Below, piece by piece: positions 44,389 to 54,209 of a stretch of 64,000 bases of DNA (position 1 is the stretch's first letter; every line of letters starts with the position of its first letter). The position numbers and the translations under genes were made by a program. Location: positions 124,001-188,000 of the forward strand of contig JACKMT010000004.1 in NCBI GenBank assembly GCA_024235255.1, in the 5' to 3' direction. Source of the stretch: Chromatiaceae bacterium. Lineage in GTDB: Bacteria > Pseudomonadota > Gammaproteobacteria > Chromatiales > Chromatiaceae. The notes beneath the pieces were generated by a model, which saw nothing but the letters and a program-made list of their open reading frames with translations, made no database searches and was not told the DNA's origin.

Positions 44389-47184
44389 TTGATTACACGG
44401 CTTTTAACTACAGTAATCCTCCTGACATTTTGCGTGCATACCTTCGCCACCTCGGCGGCGGATTACTATGAATCCGCTGTTAAGCGGTTTGTGCAAAAAG
44501 ATTATCCGGCGGCGGTTATCCTGGCGAAAAATGCGCTGCAGGAAAATCCGATGCATCTCCCTTCCAGGATATTGCTCGGGCAGAGCCTGTTACATTCCGG
44601 CGATGCGCTTGGTGCGGAAAAGGATCTGAAGACTGCGCTTGCCAGCGGCGCCGATGAGGAACAGGTCGTGGTGCTGCTCGGCAGTAGCTATCTGATTCAG
44701 GGAAAGTATCAGCAACTTCTGAATGAGGTCAAAAGCGGTGGACGGGCGACCGATATTGAGACACAGATACTGGTGCTGCGGGCGCATGCTTATCTGAATC
44801 TGGGCCAGACCGAGGAGGCGGAAAAATCCTTTACCCGCGCCAGACGTCTGTTGCCCAGCGAACCGGGTCCGATCCTTGGACTGGCAACGGTGGAAATTCA
44901 GAAGGGCAATCTTGATTTAGCAGCACAACTTGTAGCTGAGGCAGAGCAGTACAGTCCGGATGAGGCTGAAACCTGGTATGGAAAGGGCGAGATACAGCGC
45001 CTTAGGGGGCAAGCCGATCTTGCACTGGAAAGTCTCAACAAGTCTGTAGCGACGGATCCGCAGCATACACGTGCACGTTTGAGCAGGGCAGCAATATTGA
45101 TCAGCAAGGGTGAGGATGCGGCAGCAAAGGAAGATGTCGATTTTATCTTAAAAAATTCACCTGACAATTTTGCCGGAAACTATCTGAAAGCCATGCTCAT
45201 GGCACGGGCCGGAAAGTACAATGAGGCGATAGCTGAAATCAATCAGATTTCTCAAGCACTATCCTCGCTTAGCACCGGCTTCATCAACAGTCACACGCCA
45301 ACCCTGTTGCTTCTGGGAACGCTGGAGTATCTCCAGAATCACCTGGACAAAGCAGAGGTTCACTTAAAACAGTACTTGAAGATACACCCTCATCACCTTG
45401 AGCCAAGTTTGATTTTGGCCGAAGTGCTGATGAAAAAAGGTGACTATCAGGGCGTCATTATCTTTTTGAAACCCTTACTTGACCAGCATCCGGAAAACGC
45501 AGAATTACTCGTTCTGCTCGGCACAGCCTTTCTGAATGCTCAGCGCTATGACGAGGCAACGGACATGTTGGACCGGGCGGCGGTGCTGGAGCCCAATCTT
45601 GTCTCCATACGCACCCGGCTGGCACTCAGCCGTCTGGGAAGCGGCCAGCCCGATGCGGCCATGCAGGAGCTTGAAACCGCCCTGGAGATGGATGCCAGTC
45701 AGACCAAGCCGGGGATTATGCTGGCTATCATGCAACTGCAGAAAGGTAGCTTTGATCAGGCGTTGGCAACAACCGATACGCTGCGGGCCAAACACCCGGA
45801 CAATCCCATGCTACACAACCTGGCCGGCGCCGCATATTTGAGGAAGCGAGCTTTAAATTCCGCACGCGAGAGTTTCGAAAAAGCCGTACAGGCAGCTCCC
45901 GAGTTTCTCGCTGCGCATTTGAATCTGGCAAATCTCGACATGATCGAAAAGAAGTTCGATTCCGCGCGGGACCGGTATGAGCAGATCCTGCGCAGACTGC
46001 CCGCGGAGGTACGCGCGATGAGGGGTCTGGCGACGATCGCAGAGCTCCAGGGAGCGCCGCATATGACCATCTCCTGGCTGGAGAAGATCCGCAATACAGA
46101 GACTCAGGCCAGTATTGTTCCGGATCTGCGGCGCCTGGCGGATCTCTATCTGCAGAACGGGCAACCTGAGGCTGCGCTCGAGGTGGCCACGCAACTTGGC
46201 CAGTTGGAGCCGGGAACGGCGTCCGTGATGGAGCTTATGGGTAGAGCACACCTGTCGATGGGCAACCTGGACAACGCGGCGCGCTATTTCCGAATCATCT
46301 ACCAGGGGAATCCCGAATCTTTGGCGACCCTGCAGCGTATTGGGGTTCTCCTGATGCAGGCCGATGATCTAGATGCTGCCGGCAAAGCGCTGGATGCGGC
46401 ATTGCAGAGAGACCCTCATTACCTGCCGGCACAGGGAAGCCGGATTATGTTGGAAATGAAGCGAGGGAATTTTGACCAGGCTATAGCGCTGGCGCAGCAG
46501 CTGCAGAAAGATCACCCGAATCTATCCCTTGGCCATCGCCTGATGGGAGATCTGTATATGCAGACTCGGAAATTCGATGATGCCGCAAAAGCTTATGCGC
46601 TTGGGTTCGACAAAGAACCGAGTTCAAGCCTTCTTCTGACCCTGTTCCGCGCCAGACAAGCTGCAGGAGAGGCTGATAGCGGCGTTGCATTACTCGAGGA
46701 GTGGCTTGGGAAACATGCCGATGACTATCAGATCCGCCGGCTGCTTGCGGCGCTGTATCATCGCGCAGACCGTCTGGATGACGCGCTCGATCAATACCAG
46801 ATTTTGATTGAACAGCGACCGGATGACTTTGAGGTGCATAACAACCTCGCAGGTCTGTATCAACAATCGAATGATTCCCGGGCGCTTGCTGCTGCCCAGA
46901 AAGCCTACGCGCTGGCCCCGAAACACCCGGCAGTCAACGATACACTGGGTTGGGTTCTGGTGCGGCAGGGCAGTTTCAAAGAGGGATTGGCGTATCTCAG
47001 GCAGGCACATGCACGGGCGTTTCAGCAACCTGCGGTACGTTATCATCTTGCGGTTGCGCTCAATGGTCTTGGTAGGAGTGAAGAGGCGAAACAGGAGCTT
47101 GAGGCAGCATTGGCAGCGGGAAAACCATTCAAGGAGGAGGGCGAAGCGCGCGAGTTGCTGGCCCGGATTGGTACCAGTCATTAG
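44389..47184 (+). CDS. prsT: PrsT-like TPR protein of the PEP-CTERM system
   Basis: Exported 931-residue protein made almost wholly of TPR repeats, matching the large PrsT family (PEP-CTERM system TPR-repeat protein, about 900 residues). The N-terminus is characteristic: ADYYESAVKRFVQKDYPAAV then ILAKNALQENPMHLPSRILL. The signal peptide ends near TFATSA; the Cys in LLTFC is not in a proper lipobox (Phe before it), so it may not be a lipoprotein. More than 20 TPR units follow, e.g. AERSFTRARRLLPSEPGPIL-type. TTG start at 44389 with GGAG about 11 nt upstream. The partner is the downstream PEP-CTERM gene; exosortase is not in the window. Confidence 0.88.
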   Translation: MITRLLTTVILLTFCVHTFATSAADYYESAVKRFVQKDYPAAVILAKNALQENPMHLPSRILLGQSLLHSGDALGAEKDLKTALASGADEEQVVVLLGSSYLIQGKYQQLLNEVKSGGRATDIETQILVLRAHAYLNLGQTEEAEKSFTRARRLLPSEPGPILGLATVEIQKGNLDLAAQLVAEAEQYSPDEAETWYGKGEIQRLRGQADLALESLNKSVATDPQHTRARLSRAAILISKGEDAAAKEDVDFILKNSPDNFAGNYLKAMLMARAGKYNEAIAEINQISQALSSLSTGFINSHTPTLLLLGTLEYLQNHLDKAEVHLKQYLKIHPHHLEPSLILAEVLMKKGDYQGVIIFLKPLLDQHPENAELLVLLGTAFLNAQRYDEATDMLDRAAVLEPNLVSIRTRLALSRLGSGQPDAAMQELETALEMDASQTKPGIMLAIMQLQKGSFDQALATTDTLRAKHPDNPMLHNLAGAAYLRKRALNSARESFEKAVQAAPEFLAAHLNLANLDMIEKKFDSARDRYEQILRRLPAEVRAMRGLATIAELQGAPHMTISWLEKIRNTETQASIVPDLRRLADLYLQNGQPEAALEVATQLGQLEPGTASVMELMGRAHLSMGNLDNAARYFRIIYQGNPESLATLQRIGVLLMQADDLDAAGKALDAALQRDPHYLPAQGSRIMLEMKRGNFDQAIALAQQLQKDHPNLSLGHRLMGDLYMQTRKFDDAAKAYALGFDKEPSSSLLLTLFRARQAAGEADSGVALLEEWLGKHADDYQIRRLLAALYHRADRLDDALDQYQILIEQRPDDFEVHNNLAGLYQQSNDSRALAAAQKAYALAPKHPAVNDTLGWVLVRQGSFKEGLAYLRQAHARAFQQPAVRYHLAVALNGLGRSEEAKQELEAALAAGKPFKEEGEARELLARIGTSH

Positions 47185-47469
47185 TATCGGTTACATCTCT
47201 GCTTGCCGTTTAGGGCATGAGTTTCCAACTACTTTTGGCAAGTGATCGGCTGTTTTTCACTCTGCTGTTGAAGCATCATGAGGCGCGGCCCATCCCGGAG
47301 CAGATTCCCTTGTACAATCGGATTCAGGTACAGGCAGAACGACCGAACAGACCGGCTCAGCCGGTCATGACTTTTGCATATTCCTGCGAAAAGTGTCGAA
47401 CGGGAGTTGAACAGGACATTTTGAACATTTTTGGGCTGGTGGAGAGCTGCACTGAGAGCACTTTACGCT

Positions 47470-47486
47470 TGTCAGTATTTTTTACA
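47470..47486 (+). promoter_or_regulatory. Putative activator site, module E (TGTCA-N7-TTACA)
   Basis: TGTCA-N7-TTACA, 92 bp before the GG of the 47560 promoter, with a second TGTC 21 bp on. It matches the module B site 39 kb away at 20 of 25 positions at the same distance from the promoter. This is the strongest evidence that the modules are one regulon. Confidence 0.65.
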
Positions 47487-47559
47487 CTACTGTCTTTTTT
47501 TGTGGACTGGATCAAAGATTTTTTTTCCTTAGTATTGTTTTACAAGCGAATTTTTATGA

Positions 47560-47576
47560 TTGGCTCATTAATTGCT
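47560..47576 (+). promoter_or_regulatory. Sigma-54-type promoter of the second PEP-CTERM gene, module E
   Basis: TTGGCTCATTAATTGCT: GG 47562-47563, 10 nt, GC 47574-47575, with both halves close to consensus (TTGGC and ATTGCT). The leader to the ATG at 47622 is about 35 nt. Confidence 0.7.
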
Positions 47577-47621
47577 TAATATAAACATTAGAAATATGAG
47601 TACCTCAAGGTGGAAGCCCCA

Positions 47622-48644
47622 ATGTTAAAAAAATATAAATTTATTACAGCTGCCTTGGTAATGGGCGTTTGCGGAAACGCGTCAGCCTTCAACGTCGACG
47701 GAAGCCTGGATGATTGGTTGGGTGCTAACGCGCCGTCGTCGGCCACCTACACCAACTATAACAATGGTTACAATATAGGCAATCCGTATCTCAGATTCGA
47801 ACCGACCAACGATGGTAATCCGCTGGCTGCCGATGGCAGCAACAGCAGTTGGAAGCCGGTTGCAGGTGTTAACTACACGCTTGAAGATGAATACGCAGTG
47901 ACGCCCGGGGATTATGTCGGAGGCCACAAATACGAAGCGGCAGCCATGTATTCCGCTGTGTCTGGTGACCACCTGTATGTTGCGATCGTAGCAGGCACGC
48001 CGGAAGATCTTGGCGCGACAGGCTGCGGCGGCTCCACCTCCGGTTGTTGGGACCCGGGTGACATTGCCATTTATACCGGCGATCACGAATTTGTCCTGGG
48101 CACTGACAAGTATCAATTTGGCGTCGAAACCACTGGCAGAATAGGCCACCTCGATAGTAGTACTCCGCAACCTCAACCGCAGCAAACCTTCGCCAAGGGG
48201 ACGCTGGTAGAAGATGCCGTTTGGGCTCATGGCTTAGGTTGGACCGATGGGACAGATGCAACAGCGCTGCTGAACGGTACAGCCCTGGATACCGTTGCTT
48301 TGGATTACGATAACAGTTCGATATTCTGGAAGCCGGATTGGTGTTCAAACAGCATGGGGTGTTATCCGGCCGTGTGGGATACCTCCCCGGATAATGGCTG
48401 GAAACCCTATTACGTTATCGAGGCGGCTATCCCACTCGCGATGATTGGATTAGCCACTCAAAACGGCGATGTTTACTATGCACTCTCCTGGACTCAGAAC
48501 TGTGGTAACGACGCGGTAAGGCTCAGAGGTATGATAGACCCCGGCCAACAACAGGTTCCGGCACCCGGCGCACTTGCTGTGATGCTGCTTGGCTTGGCAG
48601 GGCTGGGCGTCTCTCGCCGGAGAAAACAGCGCACCCATAGTTAG
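47622..48644 (+). CDS. PEP-CTERM sorting domain protein (exported)
   Basis: 340-residue exported protein. The ATG at 47622 has AGGTGGAAG upstream; an in-frame GTG at 47610 is the alternative. Signal peptide about 1-22 (ALVMGVCGNASA). The mature part begins FNVDGSLDDWLG, a carbohydrate-binding-like beginning seen in exported proteins, then is rich in Asp, Gly, Asn and aromatics with several cysteines (TGCGGSTSGCWDPG). It ends with the PEP-CTERM signal VPAPGALAVMLLGLAGLGVS then RRRK. It follows the prsT-like gene after 437 bp and has its own module E promoter. Probably a matrix or surface protein; ligand unknown. Confidence 0.88.
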   Translation: MLKKYKFITAALVMGVCGNASAFNVDGSLDDWLGANAPSSATYTNYNNGYNIGNPYLRFEPTNDGNPLAADGSNSSWKPVAGVNYTLEDEYAVTPGDYVGGHKYEAAAMYSAVSGDHLYVAIVAGTPEDLGATGCGGSTSGCWDPGDIAIYTGDHEFVLGTDKYQFGVETTGRIGHLDSSTPQPQPQQTFAKGTLVEDAVWAHGLGWTDGTDATALLNGTALDTVALDYDNSSIFWKPDWCSNSMGCYPAVWDTSPDNGWKPYYVIEAAIPLAMIGLATQNGDVYYALSWTQNCGNDAVRLRGMIDPGQQQVPAPGALAVMLLGLAGLGVSRRRKQRTHS

Positions 48645-48671
48645 CCTGTTCAGCCTCAACGGGAAGTATAC

Positions 48672-48705
48672 AAAGAGCGGTCCTGGCGACCGCTCTTTGG
48701 TTTTA
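48672..48705 (+). terminator. Rho-independent terminator after the PEP-CTERM gene
   Basis: AAAGAGCGGTC (48672-48682), loop CTGGC, perfect complement (48688-48698), then GGTTTTATT. A perfect 11-bp stem followed by a short T-run. Confidence 0.9.
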
Positions 48706-48908
48706 TTGGTTTCAGGATGGCCACCTTTTTGCTGTCAAGATCCCTTCATCTCTCAGCTAGAGTCCCGCATGTGCCACCGGTATATCCTGATATGCTGTTG
48801 ATTCTGTTCTGAAGTTCAGGTGATGGCTCGGTGCTGTACGATGAGAAAAATATCGCGGCTTGCAGTATGATTGGCAGTCAATCCTCAGCAGCCAAAACAA
48901 GGTGAACC

Positions 48909-51900
48909 ATGCTCAGTTTTCGCGGTGCTCCCGCTTTATCGGATTTTCGTACCAGGAAGCTGGAACGGCGCTTGGAACAGGTGGCAGGTGGGCCGGTCGC
49001 TGTTTATGCCGAGTTTGTGCATTTCGCCGATCTTGACGCTGGTCTTGACGAACGCGAGCAGCGCGTGCTGGAACGGGTGCTCAGATACGGCCCCCGGATG
49101 GTGGAACATGAACCCAAAGGGTTGCTGGTGGTCGTTGTTCCACGCCCAGGTACCATCTCCCCCTGGTCCAGCAAGGCAACCGATATTGCCCGCCACTGCG
49201 GCTTGGGAAAAATCAGACGGCTTGAGCGTGGTGTCGCCTACTATCTCACGCTGCCGGGCGATCCGCATGAGCACCTGGTCGCGCAGCTCGCCGACCTGAT
49301 GCATGATCGTATGACAGAGGCGGTGCTTTATGACTTTGACGGTGCCGACTGCCTGTTCGCGCATGCCGCGCCTAAACCCTATGCCAGTGTCGACGTGACT
49401 GGTGGCGGGAAACCGGCACTGGAGCAGGCCAATCAGACGCTGGGGCTGGCGCTGTCCGAGGACGAAATCGACTATCTGGTCGGGAGTTTCACCGGCCTTG
49501 GCCGAAATCCGAGTGACGTCGAACTGATGATGTTCGCCCAGGCAAACTCCGAACATTGCCGGCATAAGATTTTCAATGCCGACTGGGTGATAGACGGCGA
49601 GTCTCAGGCGCGAACCCTGTTTGAGATGATTCGCAATACCACCGAATGCTCTCCTGGGAATGTGTTGTCCGCCTACAAAGATAACGCAGCGGTGATGGCG
49701 GGTCCGGAAGGAGAGCGTTTTCTGCCGGATCCACAGGACCAGAGTTACGGCTACAGCCGGGAAAGTCTGCATATACTGATGAAGGTGGAGACGCACAATC
49801 ACCCTACTGCCATCTCGCCATTTCCGGGCGCTGCCACCGGTTCGGGGGGTGAGATACGGGATGAGGGGGCCACCGGACGTGGCGCCAAACCGAAAGCGGG
49901 ATTGACCGGTTTCTCTGTCTCGAACCTGCGCATCCCTGGCGCAGAACAGCCCTGGGAGCAGGATAACGGGAAACCTGAGCGCATTGTTTCGGCGTTGGAG
50001 ATTATGCTTGAAGGACCCGTCGGCGGCGCCTCGTTCAACAACGAATTCGGCCGCCCCAATCTGTGCGGTTATTTCCGCACCTACGAACAGTGGGTACCCG
50101 GCCCTTCAGGGGATGAACTGCGCGGTTACCATAAACCGATTATGCTGGCAGGTGGGCTGGGCAGTATCAGCGAGGCAATGGTCGAGAAGAGCAGTTTTCC
50201 TCCGGGCGCTCAGCTGGTGGTGCTGGGTGGTCCCGCCATGTTGATCGGCCTGGGTGGAGGAGCCGCCTCCTCGATGGCCAGCGGCACTTCGCAGGAGGAT
50301 CTGGATTTTGCTTCGGTGCAGCGCGCCAATCCGGAGATGCAGCGCCGCTGTCAGGAGGTGATTGACCAGTGCTGGTCGCGTGGACCGGACAATCCTATTC
50401 TGTTCATCCACGATGTCGGCGCCGGTGGTCTCTCAAATGCGTTGCCGGAGTTGGTGCACGACGCCGGACGAGGCGGCAGTTTTGAACTGCGTCAAGTACC
50501 CAATGATGAACCGGGGATGTCGCCGCTGGAGATTTGGTGCAATGAAGCACAGGAGCGCTATGTACTGGCGATCGACGCGGAGCGGCTGGAGCCATTCGAG
50601 GCGATTTGCGAACGCGAGCGTTGTCCCTATGCTGTTGTGGGCCAGGCGACAGTGGAGGAGCGGCTGCTTTTAGGCGACGGATTTTTTGAGAATCATCCCA
50701 TCGATATTCCTATGCCCCTGCTGTTCGGCAAGCCGCCGCGCATGCTGCGCGACGTCAAGCACCGCACCTTCCCCAAACCTGAGTTGGATTTAACCGGTAT
50801 AAACCTGCGAGAGGCAGCGCTGCGGGTGCTGCGTCTGCCGGCGGTGGCGGATAAAACTTTTCTGATCACCATCGGTGATCGCTCTGTTACCGGACAGGTA
50901 TCGCGCGATCAGATGGTGGGACCCTGGCAGGTGCCGGTGGCCGATCTTGCGGTGACAATCTCGGACTATCTGGGTTATTTCGGCGAGGCAATGGCGATTG
51001 GGGAGCGGACACCGCTGGCGCTGATCGACGCGCCCGCTTCCGGTCGTATGGCTGTCGGCGAGGCGATCACCAATCTGGCCGCTGCGGCTATCGAGCGGCT
51101 CGGCGATATCAAGCTCTCCGCCAACTGGATGGCTCCTGCGGGTTACCCCGGCGAGGATGCGAAGCTCTACGAAACGGTAAAAGCGGTGGGTATGGAGCTC
51201 TGTCCGGCGCTCGGTATTGCGATTCCGGTGGGCAAAGACTCCATGTCCATGCAGTCGGTTTGGCACCAGCAGGACGAACAACGCAGCGTAACGGCACCGG
51301 TATCGCTCATCGTATCTGCTTTTACTCCGGTTCTGGACGTGCGTCTGACACTGACGCCACAGTTGCGCACCGACCGGGGAGACAGCGACCTGATCCTGAT
51401 CGATCTAGGCAAAGGGCTGAATCGCCTTGGTGCCTCGGCTCTGGCTCAGGTGTATGGGCAGCTGGGCCATCACGGCCCGGACCTGAATGATCCGCAGGCG
51501 CTGCAACGGTTTTTCGAAGTGATTCAGGAGATGAACCGGGATCGGCTGTTGCTGGCCTATCACGACCGTTCCGACGGCGGGCTGTTCGTCACTTTGTGCG
51601 AAATGGCATTCGCCGGGCGCTGCGGTGTGTCGCTGCAGGTCGATGACTTGGGGGATGACGATCTGTCGGTACTGTTTAACGAAGAGCTGGGCGCGGTAAT
51701 CCAGGTGCTGCACCAGGACACTGATCAGGTGCTTAAAACGCTGCACGATGCCGGTCTTGGTCATCACTGTCATGTAATCGGGACCGTCAATGGTGATCAG
51801 GTGGTGGAGTTCTTGCGCGGCGGGAATTCGATCTTCCGTGCCAGTCGCGCGCAGCTGCAGCAGGTCTGGTCCGAGACCAGCAGTGCAATGCAGGCGCTGC

Positions 51901-52796
51901 GGGACAACCCCGAGTGCGCGCAGGAGGAGTTCGAACGTATCAGCGATGACGCGGATCCGGGCGTTCGGGTGAGCCTGGGCTTCGATCCCAACGAGAACCC
52001 GGCGGCAACGGTGATCGCCGACGGTGCGCGGCCGCTGGTCGCGATCTTGCGCGAGCAGGGGGTCAACGGACAGATTGAGATGGCAAATGCGTTCCATCGG
52101 GCCGGATTCGACTGCATTGATGTACATATGTCGGACATCATAGCGGGACGCGTTACCCTGGACAGGTTCAAGGGCATCGCAGCCTGCGGCGGATTTTCAT
52201 TCGGCGATGTACTAGGCGCGGGCGAGGGGTGGGCCAAGTCGATATTGTTTAATGCGCGGGCGCGCGATCAGTTCGAGTCCTTCTTCGGGCGCAGCGACAG
52301 CTTTGCGCTTGGCGTCTGCAACGGCTGCCAGATGCTTTCCAATCTGCACGAATTGATTCCCGGCACGGATCACTGGCCCCACTTTGTGCGCAACCGTTCG
52401 GAACAGTTCGAGGCGCGTTTCGTTTCGGTCAGCGTGGAGCGGAGCAACTCTATCCTGCTTCAGGGCATGCAGGGCTCCGCTATCCCGATCGCGGTGGCTC
52501 ACGGCGAGGGCAGGGCGGAATTCAGGGATGAGGCGCAACGGGAGAGTGCGGTTAACCATGTGGTGCTGCGCTATCTGGAAAACGATGGGACTCCGGCGAG
52601 CCGCTATCCGTCCAATCCCAACGGCTCGACTGATGGCATCGCCGGGCTCACCAGTGACGATGGCCGGGTCACTATCATGATGCCGCATCCGGAGCGGGTT
52701 ATTCGCACGGTGCAGAACTCCTGGCATCCTGACGATTGGGGCGAGGCAGCTCCATGGCTGAGACTCTTCTATAATGCCCGCGCTTGGGTGAATTGA
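48909..52796 (+). CDS. purL: Phosphoribosylformylglycinamidine synthase (large, single-chain)
   Basis: Fourth step of purine synthesis: FGAR + glutamine + ATP to FGAM. 1295 residues, the single-chain gammaproteobacterial form. N-terminal PurS-like domain, linker with FAQANSEHCRHKIFNADW, then two AIRS-type halves (MKVETHNHPTAISPFPGAATGSGG in pieces, VHDAGRGG, HDVGAGGLSN, YHDRSDGGLF). The C-terminal glutaminase has its Cys in ALGVCNGCQML and the His/Glu in MPHPERVIRT. The start MLSFRGAPALS is family-like. It stands alone after the PEP-CTERM terminator. Confidence 0.97.
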   Translation: MLSFRGAPALSDFRTRKLERRLEQVAGGPVAVYAEFVHFADLDAGLDEREQRVLERVLRYGPRMVEHEPKGLLVVVVPRPGTISPWSSKATDIARHCGLGKIRRLERGVAYYLTLPGDPHEHLVAQLADLMHDRMTEAVLYDFDGADCLFAHAAPKPYASVDVTGGGKPALEQANQTLGLALSEDEIDYLVGSFTGLGRNPSDVELMMFAQANSEHCRHKIFNADWVIDGESQARTLFEMIRNTTECSPGNVLSAYKDNAAVMAGPEGERFLPDPQDQSYGYSRESLHILMKVETHNHPTAISPFPGAATGSGGEIRDEGATGRGAKPKAGLTGFSVSNLRIPGAEQPWEQDNGKPERIVSALEIMLEGPVGGASFNNEFGRPNLCGYFRTYEQWVPGPSGDELRGYHKPIMLAGGLGSISEAMVEKSSFPPGAQLVVLGGPAMLIGLGGGAASSMASGTSQEDLDFASVQRANPEMQRRCQEVIDQCWSRGPDNPILFIHDVGAGGLSNALPELVHDAGRGGSFELRQVPNDEPGMSPLEIWCNEAQERYVLAIDAERLEPFEAICERERCPYAVVGQATVEERLLLGDGFFENHPIDIPMPLLFGKPPRMLRDVKHRTFPKPELDLTGINLREAALRVLRLPAVADKTFLITIGDRSVTGQVSRDQMVGPWQVPVADLAVTISDYLGYFGEAMAIGERTPLALIDAPASGRMAVGEAITNLAAAAIERLGDIKLSANWMAPAGYPGEDAKLYETVKAVGMELCPALGIAIPVGKDSMSMQSVWHQQDEQRSVTAPVSLIVSAFTPVLDVRLTLTPQLRTDRGDSDLILIDLGKGLNRLGASALAQVYGQLGHHGPDLNDPQALQRFFEVIQEMNRDRLLLAYHDRSDGGLFVTLCEMAFAGRCGVSLQVDDLGDDDLSVLFNEELGAVIQVLHQDTDQVLKTLHDAGLGHHCHVIGTVNGDQVVEFLRGGNSIFRASRAQLQQVWSETSSAMQALRDNPECAQEEFERISDDADPGVRVSLGFDPNENPAATVIADGARPLVAILREQGVNGQIEMANAFHRAGFDCIDVHMSDIIAGRVTLDRFKGIAACGGFSFGDVLGAGEGWAKSILFNARARDQFESFFGRSDSFALGVCNGCQMLSNLHELIPGTDHWPHFVRNRSEQFEARFVSVSVERSNSILLQGMQGSAIPIAVAHGEGRAEFRDEAQRESAVNHVVLRYLENDGTPASRYPSNPNGSTDGIAGLTSDDGRVTIMMPHPERVIRTVQNSWHPDDWGEAAPWLRLFYNARAWVN

Positions 52797-52993
52797 GCAG
52801 CAGCTCTCACTGTTGTTCACATTCCGCAGGCGCTTGCGCTGTGAAATACTCTATCATTGAACTATGGCGGCGACAGTTCAGGGCATTTATATCAGTGCGG
52901 AATTGCCGGCACTCCAATCTGGATGAAACTTTTTACCGGTATCCGCTGCCAAATGGTGCGCCGAATCAATTGCAGAACAGAGGAGAAGGGAAA

Positions 52994-53686
52994 ATGAGCA
53001 GTATGACTAAAACCACCATTGCCCTGGTAGCAGCAGCGGTATTGGCCGGCTGTGCCACGGATGATCCCAATCGGCGGGCCAAGACCGGGGCTGCGATTGG
53101 CGCAGTGGCGGGTGCAATCCTCGGACATCAGGTGGACGGCAAATCCGGAAGATACGTCGGTGCCGCACTTGGCGCCTTGGCCGGCGGTGGCGCCGGCTAC
53201 TATATGGACAACCAGCAGAAGGAGTTCGAGCAGGCATTGCTCGAAGAGCAGCGCAATAAACAGCTTGAGATCGAACGCCTGCGCGACGATACCTTGAAAC
53301 TCAGCCTCGATTCCGAAGTCTCTTTTGACGTGGATCAGTCGGTCATCAAACCGGCTTTCCAGCCTTCTCTGGACAAGCTTGCCGACGTGCTCATCAAGTA
53401 TGACCGAACTGTTGTGCACGTCGTTGGACACACTGACAGCACCGGCTCTGACAGCCATAATCAAGCGTTATCCGAACGCCGTGCGCAAAGTGTTTCGAGA
53501 TATCTGGAGCAACGCGGAGTGCCTTACCAGCGGCTGCGTTATGAGGGCCGCGGGGAGTCTGAGCCGAGGGATAGCAATGCGACCGCTGCCGGACGCCAGC
53601 TCAATCGGCGCGTGGAGGTATTTGTCAAACCGATTGTCGAGGGCCGTGAGCAGGATGCATACGATTCACCCCGCTATGGTACCTAG
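52994..53686 (+). CDS. OmpA-family lipoprotein with glycine-zipper domain
   Basis: Outer-membrane lipoprotein, 230 residues from the ATG at 52994 (AGGAGAAGG close upstream; longer frames are spurious). Lipobox VLAGC, Cys20. Residues 32-75 form a Gly-zipper (AAIGAVAGAILGHQVDG, GAALGALAGGGAGYY), followed by a coiled coil (about 78-100) and the OmpA-like peptidoglycan-binding domain (VVGHTDSTGSDSHN, then LNRRVEVFV). This layout is that of the YiaD-type OmpA proteins. Convergent with the usp gene through a hairpin. Confidence 0.9.
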   Translation: MSSMTKTTIALVAAAVLAGCATDDPNRRAKTGAAIGAVAGAILGHQVDGKSGRYVGAALGALAGGGAGYYMDNQQKEFEQALLEEQRNKQLEIERLRDDTLKLSLDSEVSFDVDQSVIKPAFQPSLDKLADVLIKYDRTVVHVVGHTDSTGSDSHNQALSERRAQSVSRYLEQRGVPYQRLRYEGRGESEPRDSNATAAGRQLNRRVEVFVKPIVEGREQDAYDSPRYGT

Positions 53687-53703
53687 CGCCTGTTAACTCA
53701 ATG

Positions 53704-53744
53704 CCCCTTCCCTGCCAAGATTGTATAGATTTGGCAGGGAGGGG
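53704..53744. terminator. Hairpin between convergent genes, possible bidirectional terminator
   Basis: CCCCTTCCCTGCCAA (53704-53718) and TTGGCAGGGAGGGG (53731-53744) pair over 14 bp with one bulge. There is no T-tract on either side, so it may stop transcription only weakly or stabilise the mRNA ends. Confidence 0.55.
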
Positions 53745-53771
53745 TGGGGCTTGTGCAGTCAAACTATTGGC

Positions 53772-54209
53772 CTAATGTCCAACTCTGACCGCCAGCACGT
53801 CGCATTTCGCCTGATGCAACACGCCGTTGGCGGTGGAACCCAGCAGTAGTTGCAGTCCGTGGCGGCCGTGGCTGCCGACTACAATCAGGTCGGCGCCGCG
53901 CTCCTCAGCGAGGCGGACGATTTCACGTTTAGGTATCCCGATTTCAACATACTGCGCAGCTTCGCTGATTTGCATCTCCTCTGCCAGCGCCTTTAACTTC
54001 ACTGCCGCCTGTTCCGCCAGATCCTTGTCCAGATTCAGATCCTCCGGCAACGGAATGTCTCCCGCGTACATCGAGCTGGTATACTCAACAACATGGAGCA
54101 GATTTAGAGTTGCTTGGTTGCGCGCGGATATCTCCTGCGCCTTCCTGACCACTGCCTTACTATCGTCGGAGAAGTCGACCGCTACCAGAACATTACGGTA
54201 ATTTGCCAT
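53772..54209 (-). CDS. Universal stress protein (UspA family)
   Basis: 145-residue cytoplasmic UspA-type protein. Start MANYRNVLVAVDFSDDSKAV; the ATP-binding motif is GSHGRHGLQLLLGSTANGV (G-2x-G-9x-G-S pattern), so it likely binds ATP. A canonical AAGGAGGG ribosome-binding site lies 7 nt before the ATG, suggesting strong expression. It is divergent from the sensor kinase gene. Usp proteins are induced in stress or stationary phase; target not known. Confidence 0.93.
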   Translation of the reverse strand: MANYRNVLVAVDFSDDSKAVVRKAQEISARNQATLNLLHVVEYTSSMYAGDIPLPEDLNLDKDLAEQAAVKLKALAEEMQISEAAQYVEIGIPKREIVRLAEERGADLIVVGSHGRHGLQLLLGSTANGVLHQAKCDVLAVRVGH

